A stretch of 64,000 nt of DNA from Acidimicrobiales bacterium (GTDB taxonomy: Bacteria > Actinomycetota > Acidimicrobiia > Acidimicrobiales > DATDAH01), in NCBI GenBank assembly GCA_016794585.1, contig JAEUJM010000014.1, forward strand, positions 30,160-94,159, read 5' to 3'. The notes beneath the pieces are model-generated. The model searched no databases, was not told the origin of the DNA, and saw nothing but the letters and a program-made list of their open reading frames with translations. The position numbers and the translations under genes were made by a program. Below, one piece after another: positions 32,421 to 41,922 of this stretch (within the stretch, counting starts at the first letter, position 1; each line of letters starts with the position of its first letter).

Positions 32421-34568
32421 ATGGCTGACGAGCTGGACGGACTCTTGGCGAGGGTGGACGACGCCGCCCTGCGCGCCGACCTGCGCACCCACATCGATCG
32501 CCTCCGTTCCAAGCGCAGCTTCGGACTGGTCTTCGAGTCGCACCTCCCCGAGCGGGTGCGGCTGCCCGAGCACCCGGTGCGGGTGGGCGCCAGCGTCGCC
32601 CTCCGGGACGACCCGAAGAGCGCCACCTACGAGGTGCTCGGCGTCGAGGCCGGCCGGGCCGCGGTCCGGAAGATGCGTCACCCCGACGGCTCGCGTCTCT
32701 CGGCCGAGGAGCAGTCCGAGTCGGTGGTCGAGGACCACCCCGTCGACGACCTGGTGGTGATGGCCGACTTCGGCGACCCCATCTATCCCGGGCTGCGCCG
32801 GCTGGGGTCGGTGGACCGCGGTGGCGACAAGCCGGCGCACGTGGTGGTCAAGGGCGAGAACCACCACGTCCTGAGCGCCCTCCAGTTCACCCACGCCGGC
32901 AAGGTCGACTGCATCTACATCGACCCGCCGTACAACACCGGGGCCCGGGACTGGAAGTACGACAACAACTACGTCGACGACACCGACGCCTACCGCCACA
33001 GCAAGTGGCTGGCGTTCATGGAGCGGCGCCTGCTGTTGGCCAAGGAACTCCTCAACCCGGCGGCGTCCGTCCTCATCGTGACCATCGACGAGAAGGAGTA
33101 CTTGCGACTGGGAATGCTGTTGGAGCAGGTGTTCCCGGGCACCAAAGTGCAGATGGTCACTGTCGTTATCAATGCCCCCGGTCAAGCCCGGAGGCATGAG
33201 CTGGCACGCGTCGACGAGTACGCGTACTTCCTCTTCTTCGGCTCGTGTGAGCCGGCGGCAGTCAGTGACGACCTCCTGAACGACCGCCCGACCGGCGACC
33301 CAGACCGGGTCCGATGGGAGTCGCTTCTGCGGAGCGGGACGAACTCGCGCCGGTCGGACCGCCCAGCGCTCTTCTTTCCAGTCTTCGTGTCCACTGATGG
33401 GACGGAGATCGTTGCGGTTGGGGACTCGAAGCCAGTGGGTACGCCGCGGTCTGATTGGAGTGTTCCGCCGAACGCTCATGCAATCTGGCCGATCAAGAGC
33501 GACGGCGCCGAGGGCAACTGGAGGACATCGCCGGCTTACCTCCGAGAGCTCCGTGCCGGCGGATTCGTCCGACTTGGCGAGGCCCGAGTCGACGAAGGCC
33601 GAGGGACGATCTGGTACCTCGGCAAGTCGGCACTCAGGAAGATCAGGGAGGGTGAGATCGAGGTCATCGGCAAGGACGACCAGGGCGCCGTTGAAGTTCG
33701 TCATGCTGCGGGAACCGGTTCTCGAACAACGACAGCCAAGACCGTCTGGAACCGTCCGGCGCACCATGCGGGCTGGCACGGCAGCGCGTTGATCCGAAGC
33801 ATGCTTCCGGGACGGAGCTTCCCGTTCCCGAAGTCGCTTTACGCCGTGGAGGACTCGATCCGAATCGCAACAGCCGACAAGCCCGAGGCCACCGTCCTCG
33901 ACTTCTTCGGGGGGTCGGGCACGACGGCACACGCCGTCGCCCGGCTGAACAAGCAGGACGGGGGGCGCCGGCAGTCGATCGTGGTGACCAACAACGAGGT
34001 CTCGGCCGCCGAGGCGGACGCTCTGCGCAAGGCCGGGCACCGTCCGGGCGATCCGGAGTGGGAGGCGCTGGGGATCTTCGAGCACGTCACCCGGCCGCGG
34101 ATCACCGCCGCCGTCACCGGTGTCACTCCGGAGGGCGAGCCGGTGAAGGGGGACTACAAGTTCACCGACGAGTTCCCGATGGCGGACGGGTTCGCAGAGA
34201 ACATCGAGTTCGTCGAGCTGACCTATCTGGACCCCGACGACGTGGAGCTGGATCTGGCCTTCGCCGGCGTGGCGCCGCTCCTGTGGTTGCGGGCAGGCGG
34301 GCAGGGCTCGGTGATCGACCAGTGCGTCGACGCCGCCGGCGAGCCCAAGCGGTTCGAGTGGACCGACCGGTACGGCATCTTGTTCGACGCCGACCGGTGG
34401 CAGGCCTTCGTGGACGAGCGGCCCGAGTCGGCGGCGACGGCGTTCGTGGTGACGGACTCGCAGGCCACGTTCGCCGGCATCGCCGCCGAGCTGCCCGGTC
34501 ACGTCGACGTCGTACGCCTCTACGAGAACTACCTGACCACGTTCCGCATCGACGGGGGCGGGGGCTGA
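32421..34568 (+). CDS. mod: Type III restriction-modification methyltransferase (Mod)
   Basis: A 715-residue N6-adenine methyltransferase of the beta class. The catalytic motif D-P-P-Y in I-Y-I-D-P-P-Y-N-T-G lies near residue 170 and precedes the S-adenosylmethionine motif D-F-F-G-G-S-G-T-T near 495, the order expected for Type III Mod subunits. The stretch between them holds the target recognition domain; there GC content and codon use drop (two 60-base blocks counted by hand at 33361-33480 give 58% and 63%, against 73% at 34441-34500), suggesting a swapped specificity segment. The stop overlaps the ATG of the restriction subunit by 1 base. No good Shine-Dalgarno sequence precedes the ATG. 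Confidence 0.92.
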   Translation: MADELDGLLARVDDAALRADLRTHIDRLRSKRSFGLVFESHLPERVRLPEHPVRVGASVALRDDPKSATYEVLGVEAGRAAVRKMRHPDGSRLSAEEQSESVVEDHPVDDLVVMADFGDPIYPGLRRLGSVDRGGDKPAHVVVKGENHHVLSALQFTHAGKVDCIYIDPPYNTGARDWKYDNNYVDDTDAYRHSKWLAFMERRLLLAKELLNPAASVLIVTIDEKEYLRLGMLLEQVFPGTKVQMVTVVINAPGQARRHELARVDEYAYFLFFGSCEPAAVSDDLLNDRPTGDPDRVRWESLLRSGTNSRRSDRPALFFPVFVSTDGTEIVAVGDSKPVGTPRSDWSVPPNAHAIWPIKSDGAEGNWRTSPAYLRELRAGGFVRLGEARVDEGRGTIWYLGKSALRKIREGEIEVIGKDDQGAVEVRHAAGTGSRTTTAKTVWNRPAHHAGWHGSALIRSMLPGRSFPFPKSLYAVEDSIRIATADKPEATVLDFFGGSGTTAHAVARLNKQDGGRRQSIVVTNNEVSAAEADALRKAGHRPGDPEWEALGIFEHVTRPRITAAVTGVTPEGEPVKGDYKFTDEFPMADGFAENIEFVELTYLDPDDVELDLAFAGVAPLLWLRAGGQGSVIDQCVDAAGEPKRFEWTDRYGILFDADRWQAFVDERPESAATAFVVTDSQATFAGIAAELPGHVDVVRLYENYLTTFRIDGGGG

Positions 34569-37096
34569 TGCGCTACGAGCTGATGGACTACCAGCGGGCG
34601 GCGGCCATCGAGGTGCTGAACCGGCTGAGTCGGGCCCGTTCCGACTGGGCCGACGGGTACCGGTCGTCGTTCGCGCTGTCGGCCATCACGGGTTCGGGCA
34701 AGACGGTGATCGCCACCGCGGCGATCGAGGCGACGCTGTTCGGCTCGGCCGACCTTGGGGTCGACCCGGACCCGCAGGCCACGTTCCTGTGGATCACCGA
34801 CGACCCGGCGCTCAACCGTCAGACCCGCAACCGGATGCTCGACGCGTCGGACCTGCTGGCCCCCAAGACGCTGGTGGAGATCGACGACGGGTACCTCGAG
34901 ACCGCCCTGCGCCCGAACCGGGTGTACTTCCTGAACATCCAGAAGCTGTCGAAGTCGAGCCGGCTGGTGCAGTCCGGCACGAACCTACGCCAGGTGTCGT
35001 TCTGGGACCTGCTGGCCAACACCATCCGCGCTGAGGCCACCACCCTCTACCTCATCTTGGACGAGGCCCATCGGGGCATGAAGCGGGCCACCGACCGCAA
35101 GACCATCGTGCAGCGCCTCATCCACGGCGAGCCCGGGTCGAACCTGCCGGTGCCGGCGGTGTGGGGCATCTCGGCCACCATCGACCGCTTCACCACGGCC
35201 ATGGGCGAGACCCCGGACCGCACAGGCTACCCCCACGTCGTGGTCGACATCGACCAGGTGCGGGTGTCGGGGCTCATCAAGGACGAGATCGGCCTCGAAC
35301 AGCCCGACGAGAAGGGCACCTTCTCCACCACCTTGCTCCGCGACGCGGTGCGGACCACCCTCGGGTACGAGCAGCGCTGGGCGGCCTACTCGACCGCCGA
35401 GAACGAACCACAGGTGCTCCCCGCGCTGGTGGTACAGGTGCCCGACAAGGCCGACGAAGCCAAGCTCGCCGAGATGGTCGCGGTCATCGAAGCCGAGTGG
35501 CCTGACCTCGCCCCCGACGCCGTCGCCCACGTGTTCGGCGAGCACGAGCCCGTCGTCCTCGGCGGGCGCACCATCAACTGGGTGCCCGCCGAGTCCATCC
35601 AGGGTGACACCGACATCCGCGTCGTGCTCGCCAAAGAGGCCATCTCCACCGGGTGGGACTGTCCCCGCGCCGAGGTCCTCTACTCCGAGCGGCCCGCCAA
35701 GGACGCCACCCACATCGCCCAGGTCATCGGGCGCATGGTCCGCCAACCCCTCGCCCACCGCGTCGCCACCGACGACGTCTTGAACTCGGTGGCCTGCTAC
35801 CTGCCGCTGTTCGACTCCAAGAAGCTCGCTGCCATCAAGGACGAGCTCGAAGGCAAAGGGGGCGACGACGGCCAACACGCCGTCGGCCCCCAGGTCATCC
35901 GCGCACCCGCCGTGTTCGAACGCAACCCGCACCTCGACCCCGACGTGTTCGCCTTCGTCGAGACCCTGCCCAGCATCCCCACCCCCGACGTCGCTGCCAG
36001 CCCTCTCCGCCGCGCCAAGCACCTCGTACGCCTCCTCGTCGACGACGGCGCCGGCCCCGCACTGGTCCCCGACGCCGGCGCCCAGCTGGCCAAGCGGCTG
36101 AACGCCCGCCTCGACGGGCTCGCTGCGGAGCGCGCCGACGAGGTCGCCGCCGGCGTCGACGACCTCCGCACCGCCATCGTCCGCCGCGAAGGCGTCGGCC
36201 CCGGCGGCCAGGCCGGCGAGGTCACCTCCCGGCTCATCGAGACCCACCGCAAGGACATCGACCGCGACACCCGCAAGATCATCAACGCCATCCGAGAAGG
36301 CGTCGGCACCGGCTACTACGCCCACCGCGCCGCCGGAGCGGACCCATCCCAGGACCGCCTCGACCTCCGGGTGCAGGTCGCAGCGCTGCTCCGCCTCGAC
36401 GGCGTCGTCGACAGCATCGAGGCCGCCGCCACCGACTTCGTGCAGGAGCACCTCGCCCGCTTCGCCGTCGAGATCAAGAACACCACCGGCGCCACCCGCG
36501 ACGCCTACCGCAAGGTCCAGGAACAGACCACCGCCCCCGAGGCCGTCACCATCGAGCTCCGCGCCAACGAGAAAACCGCCACCAAGGACGGCACCGGCGA
36601 CGACCTGCCCACCTTCGAAGGCCACCTCTACGCCAACGCCGACGGCCGCTACCCCGCCCAGCTCAACGACTGGGAGACCCAGGTCGTCACCGCCGAGACC
36701 GAACGCCCCTCGTTCGTCGCCTGGTACCGAAACCCCTCCCGTGCCACCCCCAACGCCCTGCGCATCGCCTACCAGGACGACGCCGGCCGCTGGGCCAGCC
36801 TCCAAGTCGACTTTCTCGTCGTGTCCCGCCGCGACGACGGCACCCTCGCCGCCTCCATCGTCGACCCCCACGGCGACCACCTCGCCGACGCCAAGGCCAA
36901 GCTCCGCGCCCTCGCCGACTTCGCCGACACCCACGGCGACCGCTTCATCCGCATCGTCTCGATCGCGAAGGGCGCCGACGAAAGCCTCCGAGTCCTCGAC
37001 CTGCTCGACGCCGAAGTCCGCGCCCAGGTGCGATCGTTCGACGGCGCCAAGGTGTCCGCGCTCTACGACTCGCCGGCGGCCCAGCCCTTCCTCTGA
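34568..37096 (+). CDS. res: Type III restriction subunit (Res), DEAH helicase with variant nuclease region
   Basis: An 842-residue protein from the ATG at 34568. The superfamily 2 helicase is intact: Walker A T-G-S-G-K-T at residues 41-46, L-I-L-D-E-A-H-R-G near 161, S-A-T near 200 and the arginine-finger motif Q-V-I-G-R-M-V-R-Q-P near 385. At the C-terminus, where Res proteins carry a PD-(D/E)xK nuclease, it reads Q-V-D-F-L-V-V near residue 747, then I-V-D-P-H-G-D-H-L-A-D-A-K near 764; the E-x-K pair is not evident and D-P-H-G takes its place. It may therefore cleave with altered residues or only translocate. It partners the Mod subunit directly upstream. Confidence 0.88.
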   Translation: MRYELMDYQRAAAIEVLNRLSRARSDWADGYRSSFALSAITGSGKTVIATAAIEATLFGSADLGVDPDPQATFLWITDDPALNRQTRNRMLDASDLLAPKTLVEIDDGYLETALRPNRVYFLNIQKLSKSSRLVQSGTNLRQVSFWDLLANTIRAEATTLYLILDEAHRGMKRATDRKTIVQRLIHGEPGSNLPVPAVWGISATIDRFTTAMGETPDRTGYPHVVVDIDQVRVSGLIKDEIGLEQPDEKGTFSTTLLRDAVRTTLGYEQRWAAYSTAENEPQVLPALVVQVPDKADEAKLAEMVAVIEAEWPDLAPDAVAHVFGEHEPVVLGGRTINWVPAESIQGDTDIRVVLAKEAISTGWDCPRAEVLYSERPAKDATHIAQVIGRMVRQPLAHRVATDDVLNSVACYLPLFDSKKLAAIKDELEGKGGDDGQHAVGPQVIRAPAVFERNPHLDPDVFAFVETLPSIPTPDVAASPLRRAKHLVRLLVDDGAGPALVPDAGAQLAKRLNARLDGLAAERADEVAAGVDDLRTAIVRREGVGPGGQAGEVTSRLIETHRKDIDRDTRKIINAIREGVGTGYYAHRAAGADPSQDRLDLRVQVAALLRLDGVVDSIEAAATDFVQEHLARFAVEIKNTTGATRDAYRKVQEQTTAPEAVTIELRANEKTATKDGTGDDLPTFEGHLYANADGRYPAQLNDWETQVVTAETERPSFVAWYRNPSRATPNALRIAYQDDAGRWASLQVDFLVVSRRDDGTLAASIVDPHGDHLADAKAKLRALADFADTHGDRFIRIVSIAKGADESLRVLDLLDAEVRAQVRSFDGAKVSALYDSPAAQPFL

Positions 37097-37118
37097 TCGG
37101 GCCGCGGAGACGCAGTGC

Positions 37119-37709
37119 TCAGGGGGTGGGGGGCGTCGCAGTGGCGTCCGGGTCGGCGCGGCCCGCGGTCTCGTTCATGCGGGCGATGGCGCCGGAGCGG
37201 TGGCGGGCGTAGGACGAGTGCGCCTCGGTGGCGCCCTCGCGGTCGCCGCCGGTGATGGCCACGCGCGTGGCGTGAGCGGTGTCGCGCATGCCGGTCAGCA
37301 TCGCCGAGACCTCGGGGTTGGGGCACACGCCGGCGGCGTCGGCCATGGCCCGGTCGAGCTCGGCGTCGATGGCGGGGTCGGCGCCCGGCACGAGGTCGGG
37401 CAGCGTGCGCTCGTGGGCGTCGAGCCAGCGGTCGACGTGGTGGCCGTGGCTGGTCTGCCAGGCGAGGAGGTCCGTGTGGTTGTCGCCCCAGTCCTCCGAC
37501 GCCTCGCCCGCCGGGCCGTCACCGTCCCCGGCGACGGTCGCCGGCGCCGCCTCGCGTTCGCCGGCGCGCCGGGCGCGGCGCCGGCGCAGGAGGATCGCGA
37601 GGGTGCTGACGACCGCGCAGGCGGCGATGATGGCGAGTGGCGCCACCACGCCGCCGGTGTCGGCGGTGTCGAGGAGCACGGCGAACAGGGCGGCGTTCAC
37701 GGGCGACAT
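37119..37709 (-). CDS. Single-pass membrane protein of unknown function
   Basis: A 196-residue protein from the ATG at 37707-37709, whose start overlaps the thiolase stop by 1 base (TGATG). One membrane helix, V-V-A-P-L-A-I-I-A-A-C-A-V-V-S-T-L-A-I-L-L, is followed by a basic patch R-R-R-R-A-R-R-A-G, so the long C-terminal part should be cytoplasmic. That part is helical and hydrophilic with W-Q-T-S-H-G-H-H-V-D-R-W. I do not recognise the family. Coupling to the thiolase/DUF35 genes suggests co-expression. Confidence 0.65.
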   Translation of the reverse strand: MSPVNAALFAVLLDTADTGGVVAPLAIIAACAVVSTLAILLRRRRARRAGEREAAPATVAGDGDGPAGEASEDWGDNHTDLLAWQTSHGHHVDRWLDAHERTLPDLVPGADPAIDAELDRAMADAAGVCPNPEVSAMLTGMRDTAHATRVAITGGDREGATEAHSSYARHRSGAIARMNETAGRADPDATATPPTP

Positions 37710-38905
37710 CACCGGCCCTTCGTGAGGAGGAGACAGCCGCCCAGGGGCCCGCCGCCGGCGGCGGCCACGGCCACCTCCGGATCGTCGGCCACCTGGCGCT
37801 CGCCCCCCTCGCCCCAGAGCTGGGTGCACGCTTCGTGGAGGAAGCCGTAGCCGTGGAGACGGCCGGCGGAGAGCTGGCCGCCGTGGGTGTTCAGCGGGAG
37901 CGGCCCGTCGATGGCGATGCGCTCGCCGCCCTCGACGAACGGCCCGCCCTCGCCCTTGCCGCAGAAGCCCAGCGCCTCGAGCCAGCACAAGGCGATGAAG
38001 CTGAACCCGTCGTAGCACTCGGCCACATCGACGTCGCCGGGGGTGAGGTCCGTGCGCTCCCACATCATCGACGCGGCGTCGCGCAGGGCCATGGTGGTGA
38101 GGTCGTCCCACTGGTCCCAGGAGGGCCGGCCGTGGATGGCGGTGCCGACGGACTCGATCGCCACCGGCGCCTTCCGCAGGTCCGGTGCGGTGTCCGGAGC
38201 CGAGACGATGATCGCGGTGCTGCCGTCCGAAGGCACGTCGCAGTCGTAGAGGCACAACGGCGACGAGATCATGCGGGCGGCGAGGTAGTCGTCGAGCGAC
38301 ATCGGGTCGGTGTAGATGGCCTTGGGGTTACGGGCCGCGTTGGCGCGGGCGTTCACGGCGATGGCCCCGAGCTGCTCGCGGGTGGTGCCGAACTCGTGGA
38401 AGTGGCGCTGAGCCATCATCCCGATCCAGTTCACCGCCGACGGCGCCCCGAAGGGCAGCGACCACTGCATGAAGCTGCCGACCCGGAACGACGATGCCCC
38501 TCCCGAGGCGGCGCCGATGCCCGGCATGACCGCCGAGCGGCCCTTGCTGCCCTGGGCGGTGGCTTCCCACACCGTGCGGAAGCAGACGACGTGGCGGGCC
38601 AGCCCGCAGGACACGGCCATCGCCGCGTTGATGACCGAGCCGAGCTGTCCGGGCGACTCCATCCCGCCGGCGAACCAGTTCAGGTCCAGGCGCAGGGCGT
38701 CCTGCAACTCGGTGACGCCGACGCCGGAGAACCCGGGCGGGTTGTCGATGCCGCCCGGATAGGTGGCGATGCCGTCGATGTCGGCGAGAGTCAGGCCGGC
38801 ATCGGCCACGGCGGCGAGCACGGCGTCGACGGTCAGGTCGAGCGGCTCCCGGTCGATGCGGCGGCCGATCTGCGACTGGCCCACCCCGGAGATGACGGCG
38901 TCCAT
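37709..38905 (-). CDS. Thiolase-like protein (lipid-transfer/acetyl-CoA acetyltransferase family)
   Basis: A 398-residue thiolase-fold protein from the ATG at 38903-38905. Segments include D-A-V-I-S-G-V-G-Q-S-Q-I-G-R at the start, E-C-Y-D-G-F-S-F-I-A-L near residue 300 and L-N-T-H-G-G-Q-L-S-A-G-R-L-H-G-Y-G near 350. The classical nucleophilic Cys is absent, as in Ltp-type proteins, some of which are retro-aldolases working with a DUF35 partner. The DUF35 gene directly upstream overlaps by 1 base, matching that arrangement. A carbon-carbon cleavage role in side-chain degradation is plausible but not shown. Confidence 0.88.
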   Translation of the reverse strand: MDAVISGVGQSQIGRRIDREPLDLTVDAVLAAVADAGLTLADIDGIATYPGGIDNPPGFSGVGVTELQDALRLDLNWFAGGMESPGQLGSVINAAMAVSCGLARHVVCFRTVWEATAQGSKGRSAVMPGIGAASGGASSFRVGSFMQWSLPFGAPSAVNWIGMMAQRHFHEFGTTREQLGAIAVNARANAARNPKAIYTDPMSLDDYLAARMISSPLCLYDCDVPSDGSTAIIVSAPDTAPDLRKAPVAIESVGTAIHGRPSWDQWDDLTTMALRDAASMMWERTDLTPGDVDVAECYDGFSFIALCWLEALGFCGKGEGGPFVEGGERIAIDGPLPLNTHGGQLSAGRLHGYGFLHEACTQLWGEGGERQVADDPEVAVAAAGGGPLGGCLLLTKGR

Positions 38906-39330
38906 CACGCACCACCCCCGGTCGGGGCCGGCGCGAAGAAGGGCAGCCAGACGTCCTCGTACTGCTCGAAGGTGACGTGCAGGGCCATGCCGATGACGGC
39001 CTCCTCGGGCGCGCAGCCCACCAGGTTGGTGGTGAGGCGGAGCCCCGCCTGCTCGGGCAGCTCGACGATGGCGACCACGTACGGCGGATCGAGGCCGGGG
39101 TACCAGGCCTGGTGGTTGACGGTGTAGGTGTGCAGGACGGCGTCGCCCGAGACGGCCTCGACGGTGAGCTCCTTCGACAGGCACTCGGGGCAGATCGGCC
39201 CGGGCGGGTGCAGCCAGTACCCGCACGACTGGCACCGCCAGAAGCGCAGCACGCCCTCGGCACCGCCCGTCCAGAACGACTCGGTCTCCGGGGTGACGCG
39301 GGGCAGCAGGCGGAAGGGCTGGTCGGCCAC
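38905..39330 (-). CDS. DUF35 Zn-ribbon/OB-fold protein
   Basis: A 141-residue protein, taking the GTG at 39328-39330 as start; a longer in-frame version to 39444 would add only an Arg-rich, unconserved leader. The zinc ribbon is complete: C-Q-S-C-G-Y-W-L-H-P-P-G-P-I-C-P-E-C near residues 32-49. The OB fold follows with V-L-H-T-Y-T-V-N-H-Q and P-Y-V-V-A-I-V-E-L. It overlaps the thiolase-like gene and is likely its physical partner, as for Ltp2 with its DUF35 partner. The ribosome binding site is weak. Confidence 0.88.
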   Translation of the reverse strand: MADQPFRLLPRVTPETESFWTGGAEGVLRFWRCQSCGYWLHPPGPICPECLSKELTVEAVSGDAVLHTYTVNHQAWYPGLDPPYVVAIVELPEQAGLRLTTNLVGCAPEEAVIGMALHVTFEQYEDVWLPFFAPAPTGGGA

Positions 39331-39415
39331 CGTCAGCTGCGCTCTGTCGTGGGGACGCCGGCACGCACGGCGCCAACCATAGGGCGTGCGCCGACGGCGC
39401 CCGTCCCGTCCGTGA

Positions 39416-39428
39416 CGAAACCGTTTCG
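39416..39428. promoter_or_regulatory. 13-bp palindrome between DUF35 and the pot operon
   Basis: CGAAACCGTTTCG is a perfect palindrome around a central C, 62 bases before the potA start and 85 bases from the DUF35 start. It is a candidate operator for the polyamine-type transport operon; no regulator gene is adjacent. Confidence 0.4.
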
Positions 39429-39490
39429 AGCGCGTGAACGACACCGGTCGGCGGAATTACGTGCCGCGAACGCGACTAGGTTTCGGATCG

Positions 39491-40660
39491 ATGGTTGATG
39501 CGGAGGCTGGGGACGGGGTCGGGGACAGCGGTCAGCGCGATGTGGTCATCGAGTTGGTCGACGTCGAGAAGCGCTTCGGCGACGCCGTGGCCGTCGACCA
39601 CGTCGACATCGCCATCGGCCGGGGCGAGTTCTTCTCGCTGCTCGGCCCGTCGGGCTGCGGCAAGACCACCAGCCTGCGCATGATCGCCGGGTTCGAGGCG
39701 CCCACCTCGGGCGAGATCCGCCTCGACGGCAAGGACGTCTCCAAGGTCCCGCCGTACCGCCGCAACGTGAACACGGTCTTCCAGCACTACGCCCTGTTCC
39801 CCCACATGTCCATCTTCGACAACGTCGCGTTCGGGCCCCGAAGCGCCAAGACCGACAAGGCCGTGGTGCGCGAGCGCGTCACCGAGATGCTCGAGGTCGT
39901 GCGCCTGTCCGACTTCGCCAAGCGCCGGCCCAACCAGATGAGCGGTGGGCAACAGCAACGGGTCGCCTTGGCGCGCGCGCTCGTGAACTACCCGAGCGCC
40001 CTGCTGCTGGACGAGCCCCTCGGCGCGCTCGACCTGAAGCTGCGCCAAGCCATGCAGCTCGAGCTCAAGCGCATCCAGCGCGAGGTGGGCATCACCTTCG
40101 TGTACGTCACCCACGACCAGGAAGAGGCGCTCACGATGAGCGACCGGATCGCGGTGATGAACCAGGGCCTGGTCGAGCAGATCGGCACCCCCACCGAGAT
40201 CTACGACGCCCCCCGCACCGTGTTCGTGGCCGGCTTCATCGGCCAGGCCAACCTCTGGCCCGCCGCCCTGCAGGGGCAGAGCGACGGCAGCGCCACCGTC
40301 GGCGCCCTCGGCACCACCCTCGAGGGCCGGGCCCTCGAGCGCCTCGACGACCCGGTCACCCTCATGGTCCGCCCCGAGCGCATCCGCGTGTGCGCGACGC
40401 CCGAGGAGGCCGTGGCGCCGTGCGTCAAGCTCACGGTGACCGATCTCGTGTTCCAGGGCCCCGTGGTCCGCCTCGCGGCCACCGCCCCCGACGGCACCGA
40501 GGTCGTGGCCCACATCGGCGCGGACCAGCAGCTTCCCCTCCTGCGCCCCGGCGACGCAGTGTGGTGCGGCTGGGACGCAGCCGCGGCGTCCGTGCTGCCC
40601 GGGGTCCCCGAGCTCGCTCCCCAACGATCACCCGACGACATCGAAAGGGTCTTCTCATGA
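39491..40660 (+). CDS. potA: Spermidine/putrescine-type ABC transporter ATP-binding protein
   Basis: A 389-residue ATPase that powers uptake through the two permeases downstream. Walker [10 protein letters not shown] at residues 52-60, signature [11 protein letters not shown] near 150 and Walker [12 protein letters not shown] near 172 are intact. The C-terminal 100 residues form a TOBE-type regulatory domain, as in PotA. The start M-V-D-A-E-A-G at 39491 was chosen over an upstream in-frame GTG because no conserved sequence precedes it. The stop overlaps the substrate-binding protein start (ATGA). Confidence 0.9.
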   Translation: MVDAEAGDGVGDSGQRDVVIELVDVEKRFGDAVAVDHVDIAIGRGEFFSLLGPSGCGKTTSLRMIAGFEAPTSGEIRLDGKDVSKVPPYRRNVNTVFQHYALFPHMSIFDNVAFGPRSAKTDKAVVRERVTEMLEVVRLSDFAKRRPNQMSGGQQQRVALARALVNYPSALLLDEPLGALDLKLRQAMQLELKRIQREVGITFVYVTHDQEEALTMSDRIAVMNQGLVEQIGTPTEIYDAPRTVFVAGFIGQANLWPAALQGQSDGSATVGALGTTLEGRALERLDDPVTLMVRPERIRVCATPEEAVAPCVKLTVTDLVFQGPVVRLAATAPDGTEVVAHIGADQQLPLLRPGDAVWCGWDAAAASVLPGVPELAPQRSPDDIERVFS

Positions 40661-41901
40661 CCAGCCGAGACCAGCAGCGCCTCGCCCGCCTCCTCGCGTC
40701 CGCACCCCGCCGCGGCTGGGCGCAGACCCGGGCGTCCGCCTCGTCGGCCACCCCGGGGTCGATGAGCCGCCGCCGCTTCCTCGGCACCGCCGGCGTCGGC
40801 GTGGGCGCGCTCATGGTCGGGCCGAGCCTCCTCGCCGCCTGCGGCAGCGACGGCGGCACCGAGTCGAGCAGCGACACCACCTTCACGCCCACCACCAACG
40901 ACCAGCTGCGCATCTCCAACTGGCCCTTCTACATCGACGAGGAGACCGTCGGCGACTTCGAGACCGCCAGTGGGCTGCGGGTCAAGTACACCGAGGACGT
41001 CAACGACAACGAGGAGTACTTCGCCCGGATCCGCGAGCCCCTCAGCAGGGGCCAGGACATCGGCGCCGACCTCTTCATCGTCACCGACTTCATGGTCAAC
41101 CGCCTCATCCAGCTCGGCTGGCTGGCACCCATCGACGACGCCAACGTGCCCAACAAGGGCAACCTCGTCTCGAGCCTGGCGGACGTCCCGTTCGACCCCG
41201 ACCGCACCTACAGCCTCCCGTGGGCGTCCGGGTTCACGTCGATCGCCTACAACCCGCAGCTCACGGGACGCGAGATCACCAGCATGAACGACCTCTTCGA
41301 CCCCGAGTTCGCCGGCAAGGTCACCCTCATGAGCGACCTGCGTGACGGCGGTGGCCAGATCATGCTGTCCGACGGGAACTCGCCGGCGGAGGCCACCCTC
41401 GAGATGGTCGAGCAGGCCGCCGCGAAGGTCCAGGTGGCGAAGGACGAAGGCCAGATCCGACGCTTCACCGGCAACGACTACGGCGACGACCTCGTGGCCG
41501 GCAACGTGGCCATCGCCCAGGCCTACTCGGGCGACGTCGCCCAGCTGCAGCTCGACAACCCCGACCTCGAGTTCGTGATCCCCGAGGAGGGGATGATCTC
41601 GTGGTCGGACAACATGGTCATGCCCATCAGCACCAAGAACAGCACGGGCGCCGAGCAGTGGATGGACTACGTCTACGACCCCGAGCACATGGCGCAGATC
41701 ACCGCGTACGTGCAGTACATCCCGCCGGTCGAGGGCACCGGCGAGGCCCTCGCGGCGCTGCCCGACGGCCAGGAGCTCGCCGACAACGAGCTCATCAACC
41801 CCCCGGCCGAGGTGCGGGACAAGGCCATCGCCTGGCGCGGGTTGACCGACGAGGAGGACCAGGAGTTCTCCTCGATCTGGAACGCCGTCGCGCGCGGCTG
41901 A
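40657..41901 (+). CDS. potD: Polyamine-type ABC transporter substrate-binding lipoprotein
   Basis: A 414-residue periplasmic-type binding protein. The signal has a twin-arginine motif S-R-R-R-F-L-G followed by a hydrophobic run and L-L-A-A-C-G, so it appears to be a Tat-exported lipoprotein. The mature part resembles PotD/Pot[12 protein letters not shown] near residue 82, D-L-F-I-V-T-D-F near 145, [11 protein letters not shown] near 188 and I-P-E-E-G near 308. The long N-terminal extension before the twin arginines (about 35 residues) is unusual; an internal ATG at 40762 may be the true start. The ligand is probably putrescine, spermidine or a related amine. Confidence 0.88.
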   Translation: MTSRDQQRLARLLASAPRRGWAQTRASASSATPGSMSRRRFLGTAGVGVGALMVGPSLLAACGSDGGTESSSDTTFTPTTNDQLRISNWPFYIDEETVGDFETASGLRVKYTEDVNDNEEYFARIREPLSRGQDIGADLFIVTDFMVNRLIQLGWLAPIDDANVPNKGNLVSSLADVPFDPDRTYSLPWASGFTSIAYNPQLTGREITSMNDLFDPEFAGKVTLMSDLRDGGGQIMLSDGNSPAEATLEMVEQAAAKVQVAKDEGQIRRFTGNDYGDDLVAGNVAIAQAYSGDVAQLQLDNPDLEFVIPEEGMISWSDNMVMPISTKNSTGAEQWMDYVYDPEHMAQITAYVQYIPPVEGTGEALAALPDGQELADNELINPPAEVRDKAIAWRGLTDEEDQEFSSIWNAVARG

Positions 41902-41922
41902 GCCGGAAGGGACTCGGGCGAC

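Noticed and set aside
30214..37096. HNH gene considered as part of the Type III restriction system
   Set aside because: It is on the opposite strand, is separated by its own flanking repeats, and belongs to the DUF222 multicopy family rather than to Type III systems.
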